Shown here: piece after piece, positions 11,100-23,039 of the stretch
Layout of the letters: every line of letters begins with the position of its first letter
How positions within the stretch are numbered: position 1 is the stretch's first letter
From: Diospyros lotus
Lineage: Eukaryota; Streptophyta; Magnoliopsida; Ericales; Ebenaceae
Direction: 5' to 3'
Assembly (NCBI RefSeq): GCF_014633365.1
Contig: NC_068338.1
Location: forward strand, 22,144,616 to 22,208,615
Length of the DNA: 64,000 nucleotides
Notes under the pieces: generated by a model
Told to the model about the DNA's origin: nothing
What the model saw: the letters and a program-made list of their open reading frames with translations, nothing else
The model's database searches: none
Made by a program: the position numbers and the translations under genes

Positions 11100-12640
11100 T
11101 AAGCAATCCTATGCATGCTCATTCTAGCTACATGGATTCTATAGGAATGACTTCGGTTAACAGATGAGCCATCATGCTTTCTGTAGGAATATGAGTCAAA
11201 ACAATTTCTTTATTTATGACTACCTCTTGGATTTAATTGTGTTTGATGTCAACATGTTTGCTCTTGCTATTGTACTTAGGATCTTTAACATATCCTATGG
11301 CAGTCTTGCTATCATAATAAACTATGACAAATGACTTTGTAGCAATGGAGACATTCAAGCTCTTGAAAAATCTTTTCAACCAAACAGTCTCTTGAGTAAG
11401 TATAGAGCATGCTACAAACTCTACCTCCATAGTGGACAATGCGACACAAGATTGCTTATTACTACTTCATGTAATGCCACCACCGCCTAGCAAAAAGACA
11501 CATCATAACGTAAACTTCGCTTAATCCAAGTCACTTTCCCAATTTACATCATTATAACTAGTCAATTGCAAGTTTGAACCTTCAAAGGTGAGCATGTAGT
11601 TTACGGTCCCACAAAGATAGTGAAAAATTCTCTTTACTATCTTCTAGTGCTCCAAACCATAGTAACTTTGAAACCTACTAGTTAACCCAACTACAAAGCT
11701 AATGTCTAGTCGAGTACACAGCATGGCATATATCTAACTCTCAATAGCGCTTGCATAACATACTTGAGTCATGTCCACTTGTTCTTTTGGAGTCTTTAGG
11801 CATAGATTTGTGCTCAAGTTATGACACTTTGCTATTGAAATGTCTTTGGATTTGTAAATTCAAAGTTCTTCTAGAATCTTTTTAATATATGTTTCTTGGG
11901 ATAAACCAATGAGTTTCCTAGAATAATCCCTTTGGATCTTGCACCGTGTGCAAAATTTGCTTCACCCATTTCGTTTATTTCAACCATTAAAGAAAGTCAT
12001 TTCTTAATAGCGACGAGCATTTCCAAAATATTACTAGCTAATAATATGTCATCTATGTATAGTGACAATATTAGAAAACTCCCACTAGACCTCTTAGCAT
12101 ATACACAATGATCTTCTTCAATCATCTTAAACCTGTTCAAGAGAATGGCTTGGTGAAATCAAAGATACCATTGTCTGGATGATTGTTTCAAGTCATAAAT
12201 AGACCTTTTGAGCTTATATACTCTACGCTATTAGTCTTTGACTGTGAAACATTTAGGTTAATCCATATAGATCTCTTCATGGATTTCTCCATTGAAAAAT
12301 GCCATCTTGACATCCATTTGATGGAGTTCCAAGTCCAATTGAGTTACAATGGCTAATATTAAGCAAATTGAGGCAAACTTAACAACATGTGAAAAAATTT
12401 TCTCATAATCTATACCCTTAACTTTATTATAGCCTTTCACTACCAAACAAACCTTATATTTATCTATGGATCCATATGTCCTTCTTTTGATCTTGAGAAT
12501 CCATTTATTCCCAATACTTTTTCTATTTAGTAGGAGGTCTACTAAGTTCTAGACTTGGTTTCTCCTTATAAACTCCATTCCATCTTCTATGGTAGTTATC
12601 TAATCATTGGAAAAAAAGGGATAAAATAGCAACTTAGTTG
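11100..12640 (-). pseudogene. Copia reverse transcriptase-RNase H remnant
   Basis: On the minus strand, broken frames encode the copia RT and RNase H in the expected order. The RT fragment at 12258-12446 shows VVKGYNKVKGIDYEKIFSHV and QLDLELHQMDVKMAFFNGEI, the classical LHQMDVKTAFLNG region, preceded upstream by a NQVWNLVDL-like start. The RNase H end at 11233-11439 shows MSTMEVEFVACSILTQETVWL and YYDSKTAIGYVKDP. Stops and frame changes separate them, so it is inactive. The matching integrase and gag lie at 15941-18008; younger insertions separate the two halves. Confidence 0.85.
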
Positions 12641-12645
12641 TCACG

Positions 12646-12879
12646 ACCTAGGCACCACCTTCAAAAGGTTGATGCCTAGCCCGAACATAAATAGCCCAAC
12701 ATCCTCTCCTGGCCAACCAATGTGGGATTCACTAAGGTCACTCACAAGCTACAACGCACCAGGTCTTGTTACCGAATGGTGTGACTAGCACATACAGGAA
12801 TGCACATGTCCAAAGGGGGGGCGGACTCGATGCATTGCAACTAGTGAGTGACCTTGGTGAATCCCACATCAGCTAGCCA
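12646..12879. repeat. Short foldback (hairpin) element
   Basis: GTGGGATTCACTAAGGTCACT on one side is mirrored by AGTGACCTTGGTGAATCCCAC on the other, forming a long stem around a GC-rich loop with a G7 run. The outer part (CACCTTCAAAAG...AATAGCCC) resembles the hairpin at 45139-45371, so it belongs to a dispersed family. It sits between the copia RT remnant and the hAT end. Confidence 0.55.
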
Positions 12880-14871
12880 TAGGGTTGGCAATGGTTCGGT
12901 TTGGTTTCGGTTTTTGCCAAAACCATAACCAAACCAAACTTAAACTACTAAAACCAAAACCAAACCATTACCCATTTGGTTTTGAAAATTAAAAATCATA
13001 ACCAAACCATTCGGTTTCGGTTTTAACCATGGTTTTTTTAATTTAATCCATACCAACAAACAAAGACAAATAGCATTCATAAATTTTTTTGATAATTTCA
13101 CAACAAACAAAGATAAATTCTAATAAAGTTACCTTATTCTTGCATAAAGTTATAAAACTTCTTGGATATAAAATCACATCTCCAAACCTACAATCGTTAA
13201 GATCAATAAATGAGCCAACTCCATCTAATAAAAATATAAATATAAAAAATAAATTAATATAAAAATGTTAAAGTCTTAACAATAAAAAAATAACTAGTAA
13301 ATGAAATAAATTCACCTTTTTCCACTTCACTTGACAACTAACTTTGGGCACACATCAATGCTTCTATTGTCTTTGGATGAAGTCGATTATGATGAGGACT
13401 CACCAGTCTCCCACTAGAACTGAATGCCGACTCCGAAGCAACAATAGATACAGGAATAGTTAATATATCTCTTGTAATAGTTTGCAAGGTAGGATACTTC
13501 ACCCCATTCACTTTCCACCAAAGTAAAATATCAAACTGACCATTATCAACTATAACATCTTCATCCAAGTAAAGGTCCAATTCAGTTCTGAAACTAGTAA
13601 CTTTAGTAGTTTTCCTCTTTTTCAGAAAAGATTGATATTCATCATCAAAAGAAATGAAATTCTCTCTTGGAGTGACACTGACACTCCCATCCAATGTACA
13701 TTCTTGGTTATTCACATCATTCACTTTGTTCTTTTTAATGTAATATTCCTCCATCAAATCATAACAAAGGTACTTGATGCTGCTAATTTGTTCATCATAG
13801 TCATAAGGATAGACCTTAGGAGAGTAAAAGTCAAGAAAAGTCATCTTATACCTAGGATCTAACACTACAGCAACACCCATCAACTTATGAATCATGTTCC
13901 AATATGCATTAAACTTATCTGACATGCTTTTTGCCATTGTACTAATCACTTCATTAGGAGACTTGACCCACTCATTCAATGTCAATTTAACCTTACAAAT
14001 TATTGGAAAATACATATTAGCAGTTGGATATTTTATCCCAGAAAACAACTCAGTTACATTATAAAACAACTCTAATCTATCACAAACATCCTTTGCAGTT
14101 TCCCAATCCTTGTCACTTGGCACATTCTTATACTGTGATTCAAACAATTTAAGTCGAGGAAATACAGACTTATAAACCAAAGCAGTTTTAAGCATCAAAT
14201 AAGTAGAGTTCCATCTAGTAGGACAATCCAAACCCAACCTTTTAGCATAAGGCACTTTCATTTGTCGACAAACGTCCTCAAACTTTTCTATTCTTTTTGG
14301 AGATGCTGTCCAAAAAACTACACTTTCCCTCACATTATCAATGGCATGCTTAATCACATCTAAACCAATCTTAACAATAAGATTCAAGATATGGGCAGAA
14401 CAACGTATATGCAATAAAGATCCACCATTCAAAAGACATCCAACATTCAATTTTGCTTTAATCTCACCGATCATACTATCATTGGTAGAGCAATTATCAA
14501 CTATAATTGTGGATAATCTTGAGTCCACATTCCACCCAACCATAGCATCAATTAACACATCGGTCAACACATCACTTGTATGAGGGCAAGGGACATAGAT
14601 AAACCTAAATGACATATAATTATAAATTATTAGTAGACTTAAAGTTTAGAACTACAATTATCAAATTTAACAACAATAAAACAATATACTAAGTTAAAAA
14701 ATACTTGTCATACCTCAAAATTTTGCTATGCAATGTCCAAGACTTATCAATGAAATGTCCTGTAACAGCCATAAAACCCTTTTTTTGGTTACTAGGAGTC
14801 CACATATCCGTTGTAATAGCCACCCTACTGTCAATGTTTTCAATCAAACTCATCACTTTATCCCTTTCTTC
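12880..14871 (-). mobile_element. Truncated hAT transposon
   Basis: The low-coordinate end TAGGGTTGGCAATGG followed by repeated GGTTTCGGTTT/AACCAAACC subterminal motifs is typical of plant hAT ends. The interior encodes a hAT transposase on the minus strand. The other end is missing: the coding sequence stops at the Cassandra element starting near 14872, and the N-terminal zinc-finger part is lost. Confidence 0.75.
13338..14871 (-). pseudogene. hAT transposase, two exons, 5'-truncated
   Basis: Exon fragment 14714-14871 encodes a central piece including ITTDMWTPSNQKKGFMAVTGHF, the first catalytic region of hAT transposases. It joins through a 109-bp intron (14605-14713, GTATGA...TTTAG on the minus strand) to the long frame ending at 13338. 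That frame shows IIVDNCSTND, HIRCSAHILNLIVKIGL, DCPTRWNSTYLML and the C-terminal dimerisation block VSIVASESAFSSSGRLVSPHHNRLHP. The frame ends at a stop just after MCAQS where the family usually continues with tryptophan. The BED zinc finger is absent, so no active protein is expected. Confidence 0.8.
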
Positions 14872-15357
14872 ACTATCCTCGATATATACTAACTTCTCTG
14901 AGCTCTCGGGGTATTACATTCTCCCCCCTTAAGCACATGACATCCTCATCATGCGACTTTACAATCGGTCCCAGATCTCCCCCCCTGCATGGCCGATGTG
15001 GGATTTGCCTAAGGTGCCTACACGCACCCCCCATAGGGGCCTACACACACCCTTCTCGGGACTCAGCCTCCTCGCTGAGGTTTGCCCCACCATCGCGCTC
15101 AGAGGCTCGGGGGTCGGCTCTGATACCACCTGTAATATCCCGTTCAAGCGATAGGAATGAATGGAACAACTTAACCTGATGGGCCTACGTGAACTTCTCA
15201 GGGGGGGTCACCCATCCCTGGATTATCCCAAGTTAAGCATGCTTAACTTGGGAGTTCTTTGCCAACATTCAGCCCAAAAGGTATCCAGCTGGTGTTGTTT
15301 CCTTTCTTACACTATTCTCAATATATACTAACTTCTCTGGACTCTCGGGGTATTACA
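14872..15357 (-). mobile_element. Cassandra-type TRIM retrotransposon
   Basis: The 5' LTR is 15131-15357 (227 bp, TGTAATACCCC...GATATTACA on the minus strand). The primer site TGGTATCAGAGCC is at 15116-15130. The internal domain is 14919-15130 with a polypurine tract (GGGGGGAGAA) at 14919-14928. Only about 47 bp of the 3' LTR (14872-14918) remain. The LTR carries a 5S-rRNA-like stretch (AGTTAAGC...GCTTAA...GATGGGTGACC), the hallmark of Cassandra elements. It encodes no protein. It interrupts the hAT transposase sequence on one side and abuts copia linker sequence on the other. Confidence 0.85.
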
Positions 15358-15501
15358 ATTTATCTCACCTTTGCTAAGGGAATCATCCTCAATGAAATCC
15401 ACATCTTTGGATTCTATCTAAATTAATCTACCATCAACTTGTTCACCAATAAACACATAGCCCTCTGATGTTTCAAAAAAGAAAACAAAGATACCTTTAT
15501 T
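15358..15501 (-). pseudogene. Copia integrase-RT linker fragment
   Basis: The minus-strand sequence reads ETSEGYVFIGEQ... and DVDFIEDDSLSKGEI, matching the acidic linker between integrase and RT in plant copia elements. It is continuous with the integrase fragment once the solo LTR 15502-15935 and one TTATT copy are removed. Confidence 0.6.
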
Positions 15502-15935
15502 TGTAGAATTATCATCTAAATTTCAAGAACATTCATGTCAAATCACTAAGAACAAAATAAATAATAAGCGGAAGCGTACCTGTATCTATTGTTATGATTG
15601 ATCAAAACGAGTCTTTTGATCTTCCAATTGATTCGTAGTTTTTTTAGAATTTCTCTGTTAATGGAGATGCAGAGAGATAAAAACAATCAATTGGGGACCA
15701 TAACCCTTATATAATTGCTAAAACCAGTTAACAATTTTTAATATTTTCAAATTGACCCCTCATCAATTTAGAAATATAACTTATGTCTCTACACATTAAT
15801 TGCATGATAGTTTAATACCGAATAACCTAAAAATTAAACTTTATAGATCACTTTTAATTGACTAAACTTTAAGATAGCATTACACATTTAAAAATACATT
15901 TGTGGCCCTATATGCTGAATCATTTATTTTCAACA
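15502..15935 (-). mobile_element. Solo copia-type LTR, TSD TTATT
   Basis: A 434-bp LTR with minus-strand ends TGTTGAAAA...AATTCTACA, a TATA box (TTATATAAGG near 15707) and the GGTACGCTTCCGCTT block common in plant copia LTRs. Perfect 5-bp duplications TTATT lie at 15497-15501 and 15936-15940. It interrupts the copia integrase/linker coding sequence. Confidence 0.85.
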
Positions 15936-15940
15936 TTATT

Positions 15941-16980
15941 CACTCTAGGGCCTGATTTTTCATATTTATGGGAAGAATTATGGACATATGTTCTAAATTG
16001 GGTTTATCCCTAGTCCATAATTCATAGGGAATAGTGGTGACTAATTTTGCAAGTACTTAGTCAAGTATACAGGGTGCAATAATCATTGTATCACCCAATA
16101 AGATATTGAGAGATTTATTTACATCATCATTGACCTAACCATTTCAAGTAAGGTATTATTCCTTCTCTCCGTCACATCATTTTGTTGTAGAGTTCTCAGC
16201 ATATTTAGTTATCTTACTATTTCTTTTTCATCACAAATATCTTTGAATTGATGTGATAAGTATTCGTGTCCACAATCAATTCAAAGACCTTTTACTCTTA
16301 AATTCAACTAATTCTCAACCAAACTTAAAAATCATCTAAAGCAATCCAATGTTCCAAACTTTTGGAAGATCAAGCAAACTATTCCATGGTGCGTATAATC
16401 ATCGATAAAAATGACAAAATATGAACTACCACTCCATGCCTTAACATTCATAGGTCCACAAATATTAGAATGAATTAACCTTAAAGGTGTGGATGCTCTT
16501 TAAAGCAATCCAATGTTTCAAACTCTTGGAAGATCAATAAAACTATTCCATAGCACGTATAATCATTAATAAAAATGATAAAATATGAACTACCACTCCA
16601 TGTCTTAACATTCATAAGTCCACAAATATCAAAATGAATTAAACTTAAAAGGTGTGGATGCTCTTTATGCCCTTCCAAAGGGCTTCCTACTTGACTTACC
16701 CATTAGGCAAGGTTCACAAATAGACAATTCCACTTTAGCAAGTAGGCCTAATAAACCTTCTCTAGCTAGAATTTTCATGCAATCTTGCCTAATGTGACCC
16801 AATCTACCATGCCATTTGATGCTTTCATCCATAATACCATCATGAAAAGATAAATAGGCAACATTGTAATTAGAATTAAAATGAGCATCCTCAACAACCA
16901 ACATAATGAAACCTTCAGAAATAAAACAACGCCCATAAAAAGATATCCCATGAAAAAATTTAATGAAATCCCAAGATAAG
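15941..16980 (-). pseudogene. Copia integrase remnant
   Basis: The minus strand encodes the GAG-pre-integrase region (SIKWHGRLGHIRQDCMKIL, CEPCLMGKSSRKPF) at 16665-16904. Integrase core pieces follow (HFDICGLMNVKTWSGSSYFI, FINDY), then further down the TERRNNTLLEMVRSMM and PYELWT-like motifs near 15990-16190. Stops, frame changes and an internal 164-bp tandem duplication inactivate it. It belongs with the RT-RNase H remnant at 11100-12640 and the gag at 17340-18008. Confidence 0.85.
16338..16665. repeat. Tandem duplication (2 x 164 bp) inside integrase
   Basis: The block starting AAAGCAATCCAATGTT at 16338 recurs at 16502 with scattered substitutions, duplicating the KEHPHL-containing integrase segment. 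Confidence 0.85.
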
Positions 16981-17339
16981 TTAAATAGCTTGATTTAAGC
17001 AAAGCAAGTACTAAAAGCAAATTTTGTCTAATTCCTAAAGAATGAAGAACATCGTGAAAAATTAATGTGCAACAATCTTTCAACTTTAGCTGGTCGGTAC
17101 CAATTCCTAGCATCTTTTTGCTTGCGTTGTTCCCCGTGTATATTCTCTATCCCTTCAAAAGTTGGGTATAGTCCACTTACCCTCCATAGTCTCTTCCTTT
17201 GTGGTTTGGTACTCTTGTGTGTATAATCCAAATATGGAGATAATGAGTGACAAACGCATTTGTATAAACAAAAATAGATGTACAAGAGATAGGGTCAGGG
17301 AATACCTTTTCATTTCCTTAACTCAATATAGTCACAAGC

Positions 17340-18008
17340 AAGTGTCCTAGCTCGCCACAATTATAGCAAGCATTCCTTGCTTTCCCTTTACCTCCACCAT
17401 GTTTCCCCTTACGATGCTTGGTGGTCTTGTCCTTCTTGGGACTAGGTTTTTAATTTTCCTTATATTTGAGGGTCTTTCTTCCAAAATTGTTTTCACTTAA
17501 GCCCAAATGCCTTATATGATTCTGACTTTGTGAGAAAAGCATGTTCGTGTTTTACTTCTAGAAGGTCAAATTTAAGCTTAAGGTGTCAAGATTCACCTTC
17601 AAAAGTTTTAATATTATCGTCATTCGTCAACATGAAGCTTCATTTGATCCCAAGAGTTGGGAAGATATTGGATAATAGCTAAGACATGTTGCTTATTAGT
17701 AAGGTTGTTTCCACTAGCCTTTAGATCACAAATCATATTTGACATCGTTCTTAGATGCCAACGCATGGTCACATATGTGTTGTATGTGTCAAATTTGAGG
17801 GTCAAACCCTGTAGCCTCATGGTGCTAGTACCACCATATTTTGCTTTTAAAGCAATCCACATGTTTCTTGTTGTTTTATATTTCAAACTTTACAATATAG
17901 ATCATTATACATACTGCTTAACATCATAAAGCGCAAGCAATGATCATTCTTATACCAAGCTTGGTAAGCAAGAGTTTTGTCTGATATGTTGGAGATTTTT
18001 TATCTACC
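17340..18008 (-). pseudogene. Copia gag remnant
   Basis: The frame at 17620-17886 encodes a UBN2-type gag segment (NMWIALKAKYGGTSTMRLQGL, IIQYLPNSWDQMKLHV). A zinc knuckle with CYNCGELGH is encoded near 17350-17380. The upstream gag part (YQAWYKNDH-like) runs to 18008, where the gypsy element is inserted. Several stops and frame changes are present. Confidence 0.8.
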
Positions 18009-18013
18009 TCAAC

Positions 18014-20921
18014 TATAACAGCCCACCTCTTCAGGGCGTGTTATGCCTTAGGAAATTTGGTCTCTCTTTTTTTTTTTTTTTTTTATATCCCTGAAATTCC
18101 CTAAGACCTTATCTAGTGCTAGACGAGATGTTTACACTAGAAAATAAATACAAGGCAGAAGCTGAATCGAACCTACTCATGGCCATACATACATGAATAT
18201 CTAGACACAATATTTATTACAAAGTCATTACATAAGCTTCTGAAAATAAAGCAATTGTACATAATTCTTAAACTATTCATATTACATCATAACATGGCAC
18301 ATTTCCTTATTTCCTGACGTCTCGCATCACTACAGATCTCCAATCTCGATATCATCACTGCAAGTCCCGACTGGAACGTTGAATCTTCCAAGGGCGAACC
18401 CAAGTTAGATGATGAACCATCTAAGTAAGGGTACATAATGCTATGTCATGAATGTATGCAATGTCTTTCATCATAGATGTCAACTGCACCCCTCATGCTA
18501 CCTACCATTTTAGCGGCCACCTCTTTCGAAGCCGGGGTGTATGGGTGCACCCTTAGTAAGGCAGCAGTGCCAGTTCGTACTCCCTACGGCCTCATATGCG
18601 TGTGATCAACAATATCAACATGTATTTATGCATTTCATAATCATGTCATTGATGCAGTTTACGTGTTAGGTTCATATCATAGCATGTCAATATGATAAAA
18701 GCATTCTCGAAGATAAACATTTATAACCGTTCTAAGTTTGAAATAATACACTTACTGCTAAGTTGTCTCGAAAGGCATGTCGGCTTCAAAAATCATGCTG
18801 AGCAGCTATTTCGTAATCTTCTTGCCCTCAAGGACTCCTAAAACAGTAAACTTATTATTTTTTTTAGAATATCATTTTACTATCTTTCATAATTTCTTCA
18901 AATTGCATAAAGATTATCTAGATTTTCATAAAATCTAATTTCTCTTTTCTAATATTCCTTAAATAATATTTCTAAAATTCTGAAATTTTCTTGAAATTTT
19001 CTAACTTAAATTCCTATTTTTCCTTTATTTCCATAATAGTCAAATTCCCTAAATAAATAATTATTACATAATAATTATCTAAACTTTCATATTATTCAAT
19101 TTCCTTTCACTAATATTTCTTAAATAATACTTCTAACATTCTGAAATTTTCTTGAAATTTTTCAAATTAAAATCCTATTTTTTTCTTTATTTCCATAATA
19201 GAAGAACTATTTAAATAAATGGCTAATTTAACATTCTCCAGAAATATTTTTCACAAAGAAGACATAAACATTATTTCAGACTTAATAAAATTTTTTACAA
19301 AATTTTATTTCTTTAATTTTTTATTTTTATCTTCTTTTTTTTTCTTTTAATCTATCTGGCGGACGCATGGAAGGCACGCGCTGTAACATCCTGTATCGAG
19401 CGATAGGAAGAACCGAAACAACTTACCCTGATGGGCTACATGAACTTCCCAGGGGGGGTCACCCATCATTGGATTACCCCAAGTTAAGCACGCTTAACTT
19501 GGGAGTTCTTTGCCAACATTCAGCCCAAAAGGTATCCAGCTGGTGTTGTTTCCTTCCTTACTTATCCTCGATATATACTACTCTTTTCTAGGCTCTTGGG
19601 GTATTACATTCTCCCCCCCTTGAGCACATGACGTCCTCGTCATGCGACCTTACAACAAGTTCCAGATCTCCCCCCGATGCATGGCCGATGTGGGATTCGC
19701 CTAAGGTGCCTACACGCACCCCCCATAGGGGCCTACACACACCCCCTCGGGACTCAACCTCCTCGCTGAGGTTTGCCCCACCACCGCGCTTAGAGGCTGG
19801 GGGGTCGGCTCTGATACCACCTGTAATATCTCGTATCGAGCGATAGGAAGAACCAAAACAACTTACCATGATGGGCCTACACGAACTTCCCAGGGGAGTC
19901 ACCCATCATTGGATTACCCCAGGTTAAGCACGCTTAACTTAGGAGTTCTTTGCCAACATTCAGCCCAAAATGTATCTAACTGGTGTTGTTTCCTTCCTTA
20001 CTTATCCTCGATATATACTACTCTTTTCTAGGCTCTTGGGGAATTACATTCCTGTAACATCCCGCATCGAACGATAAGAAGGACAGAAACAACTTACCCT
20101 GATGAGCCTACACGAACTTCCCAGGGGGGTCACCCATCCCTGGATTACCCCAGGTCAAGCATGCTTAACTTGGGAGTTCTTTGCCAACATTTGGCCCAAA
20201 AGGGAAGTGCTTGAATCTTTTCCTTCCTTACTTATCCTCGAACATTCAGTCCATCGATTTAACGTTTGAAGGCTCGATTCCGGCGAATCGCGATTTTCCG
20301 GTGAGTGCTTGAATCTTCTTCCCCGCTGCTCCGTTGGCCACCAAAAGCTCCAGAAATGTTTCCCACGAAGCAAGGACCAAGACCCCGCTCTCAAATCTCT
20401 CAAACACTCTCCCAATCGACCGATCTAAGCCTCAAAATTTTTGGATGAGAAGCTTCGTTCGACCTCGGCTATTTATAGACAAAACTCCGTCGTAGGACGT
20501 CCCATCGAGGCACCCACGTGCCCTAGAAGCCATACCGACGACCATGGGAGCATTTAAAGCTCCCCTTACCCCCCTTTCGACCGATTACAGGCGCGTCCAT
20601 GCTTGGCAGTGCGTCTGCCCAGATTTTCAGCAATTTTCCCTTTTTTTTATATATATACAGATATATATATATCATATATACATATATACATACATACTAA
20701 ATTATATACATACATACTAATTTACATAGCTATATACGTACATACCTACATACTAAATTATATACACAACAATCTATATACATACTAAATCATATATACA
20801 TACAAAAATCCTATTTGACCTCTAGATAAAATAATTATTTATCTTAAAATTCTATAATTTCTTTAGGGTCTTAAAAACACAGAATTTTGATTTATAATTC
20901 GCGATGACTAACGGTATTACA
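18014..20921 (-). repeat. 3' LTR of the gypsy element, with Cassandra insertion
   Basis: Minus-strand termini are TGTAATACCG...GGCTGTTATA. The TATA box (CTATAAATAG) is at 20469-20478. It aligns with the second LTR throughout, except that about 185 bp (equivalent to 25150-25334) are replaced by Cassandra sequence at 19382-20254. Confidence 0.85.
19382..20254 (-). mobile_element. Cluster of Cassandra LTRs (one complete element plus a chimeric third LTR)
   Basis: LTR A (19382-19608) and LTR B (19822-20048), each 227 bp, flank an internal domain with polypurine tract (about 19609-19620) and primer site (about 19807-19821). Four bases later a third LTR starts at 20053. Its distal part switches to AGTGCTTGAATCTTTTCC, which resembles the host gypsy LTR, then returns to Cassandra (CCTTACTTATCCTCG). 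All three carry the 5S-rRNA-like segment. No target-site duplication is evident; the insertion coincides with loss of host LTR sequence. Confidence 0.85.
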
Positions 20922-20968
20922 TCAACCATACTATTAGTCAGAGTTTCTAGAACACCCTATTTTTTTTT

Positions 20969-22860
20969 ACCGTTATCTTGTTTAGCTATCGATAGTTGAT
21001 ACACATCCTCAGGCTCCCATCCTTTTTCTTAACAAAGAGTACTGGTGCTCCCCATGGCGACATACTTGGCCTAATGAACCCTTTGTCCAACAACTCTTGA
21101 AGTTGTGTCTTTAATTCTCTTAATTCTGCAGAAGCCATTTTATACGGGGGTATTGAAACCGGACCTGCCCCTGGCACGATTTCTATTGAAAACTCGATCT
21201 CTCACTAAGGTAGCAATCCAGGTAATTCTTCGGGAAACACATCCCCGAACTCTCTAACGATTGGCACTACTTCGACTTTCGATGGTCCCTCACTTTTTCC
21301 TTGGACATAAGTCAAGTATCCTTGTGCTCTTTGACGTAATAGTTTCTCAGCCTTTAGAGCCGAGATCCACTTCCGATCACCTGCCTTCTTTTGCCCTCGA
21401 AACTTGACGTTCGAGTCTCCGCTCTTGAGATAGACTGTTTTAGCTTTACAATCCAATGTAGCGTTGTGTTTAGTTAGGAAGTCCATTTCCAAAATCACAT
21501 CAAAATCTTGAAATTCTAGAAGGATTAGATCCACCAGGAACTCAACTTCTCCTATCTGAATCTTCTTATTTTTGTATCCTAAAGAAGTTTCTAGAGATTT
21601 CCCCATTGGGGTTGCTATAATCATACGACAATTCAAGTTTTCTGGTTTTTCTCCTAGTACTTCAGCGAATGCATATGAAATGAATGAGTGACTTGCCCCT
21701 AAATCTATCAAAACATGCATGGGAATACCAGATGATAACATGGTACCTTCAATTACGGCTGGGTCTTTTGCCGTATCTTGTCGTGTTAGATGAAACACTC
21801 TTCCCTGTTGTACTCTAGTACTTCCGGATGTCCCTTCAGGTTGACTCATCAATCGCGGCTTGGGACAGTCCTTTGCAAAATGACCCGTCTGCTAGCAGTT
21901 GAAACAAGTGATTCCTCTCTTTGGGCAGTTCTGGTTGAGATGTCCCATTTCTCCACAATTGTAACAACCTTTTGTTCCAAGCCGGCACGGCCTTCCAGGG
22001 TGCTGCTTTTTGCACCTGTTGCACGGAGTACTAAGCTTGAACTTCGGCTTCTGGAGTTCCAGCTTCTTGCCTGCTTTATGACTGCTCCCTTGCTGACTTT
22101 CTCCTTGGATAGCTTCGATCCGGCTTAGGTTAGCCTCAATGGTAAAGGCTTGCAACACCACTTCTGAATATGACTGAATACTTATACTACTCAACGCCCT
22201 CTGAAGCTTCAGATTCAGCCCTCCCAAAAACTTCTGAACTTTGATTTTTTCGTCCCCTTCGTAAATAGGCATGTACCTGATTAATCGGCTAAAAGCGTCC
22301 TTGTACTGGGCAACAGACATGTCCCTGGTTTGTTTTAGCTCCATGAATTCTCTCTCTTTCTTCATTCTTAAATTTAGGGGAAAGTACTTCTCATTGAAGA
22401 GTTCCTTGAATCGCTCCCAAGTGATGTAGGGTGCCCTAGCTCGAGGGGTCATTTCCCTCTTGACCCCCTTCCACCACCTATCTGCCTCATCTTGCAGCAT
22501 AAAGGTGGCACAATTGACCTTCTCTTCTTCTCCGCAATGCAGATGGTCTAACAGCTTTTCTGCTTGCTCGATCCAGAATTCTCTTTCGCTGGGATCTGGG
22601 CCAAGTCTTCCTTGAAAGGTGGGAGGGTTCTGTCGACGGTAGAGGTCGAGCATATTGACCGAATGGCCGTCTCGGGAGTGAGTTTCTTGCATGAATCCCA
22701 CCATGCTTCCCAGTATTCGTTCTACTTGATCCAGTCGACTGCTCCCAGTTTCCTGACTGGAGTCACCTCCTGGGTGCCCATCTACGTTTCCTTCTATGTG
22801 GTCATCTTGTTGGTCGAGTGTTCTAGGTCCCACTGTCAATCTTCTTTGAGTGTTTACCAT
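20969..22860 (-). pseudogene. Gypsy gag-protease-RT, truncated
   Basis: The gag frame starts at 22860 (MVNTQRRLTVGP) and contains the retrotransposon gag core (FWIEQAEKLLDHLHC, ADRWWKGVKRE, WERFKELFNEKYFPLNLR). A CCHC knuckle follows (CYNCGEMGHLNQNC). A TAG near 21892 interrupts a second cysteine motif. The protease region (21205-21852) shows IDLGASHSFIS, where the usual active-site DSG/DTG reads DLG. It continues to the FGDVFPEELPGLLP junction, where two further stops occur. RT starts with [21 protein letters not shown] and [24 protein letters not shown], and ends at INYRQ; the sequence then runs into a poly(T)/flank segment. No functional polyprotein is possible. Confidence 0.9.
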
Positions 22861-23039
22861 CTAAAAGAAAGTAGCATTCTGGATTAGATAACAGAGTCTT
22901 GTCATCCGATAAGGTAAATCCTTCATTAATTCTACAATTAGTATATATTCGGTTGCAAAATGTCATAGGTGCGTGCTACATAAGTCACATAGATCCTAGG
23001 CAATATACTATACAAGTCACGTAGATTGTTAGAATATTT

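Noticed and set aside
15131..15357. 5S rRNA gene
   Set aside because: Only the internal part resembles 5S rRNA, it is altered to a palindrome, and it sits between LTR ends with primer site and polypurine tract; it is a Cassandra LTR.
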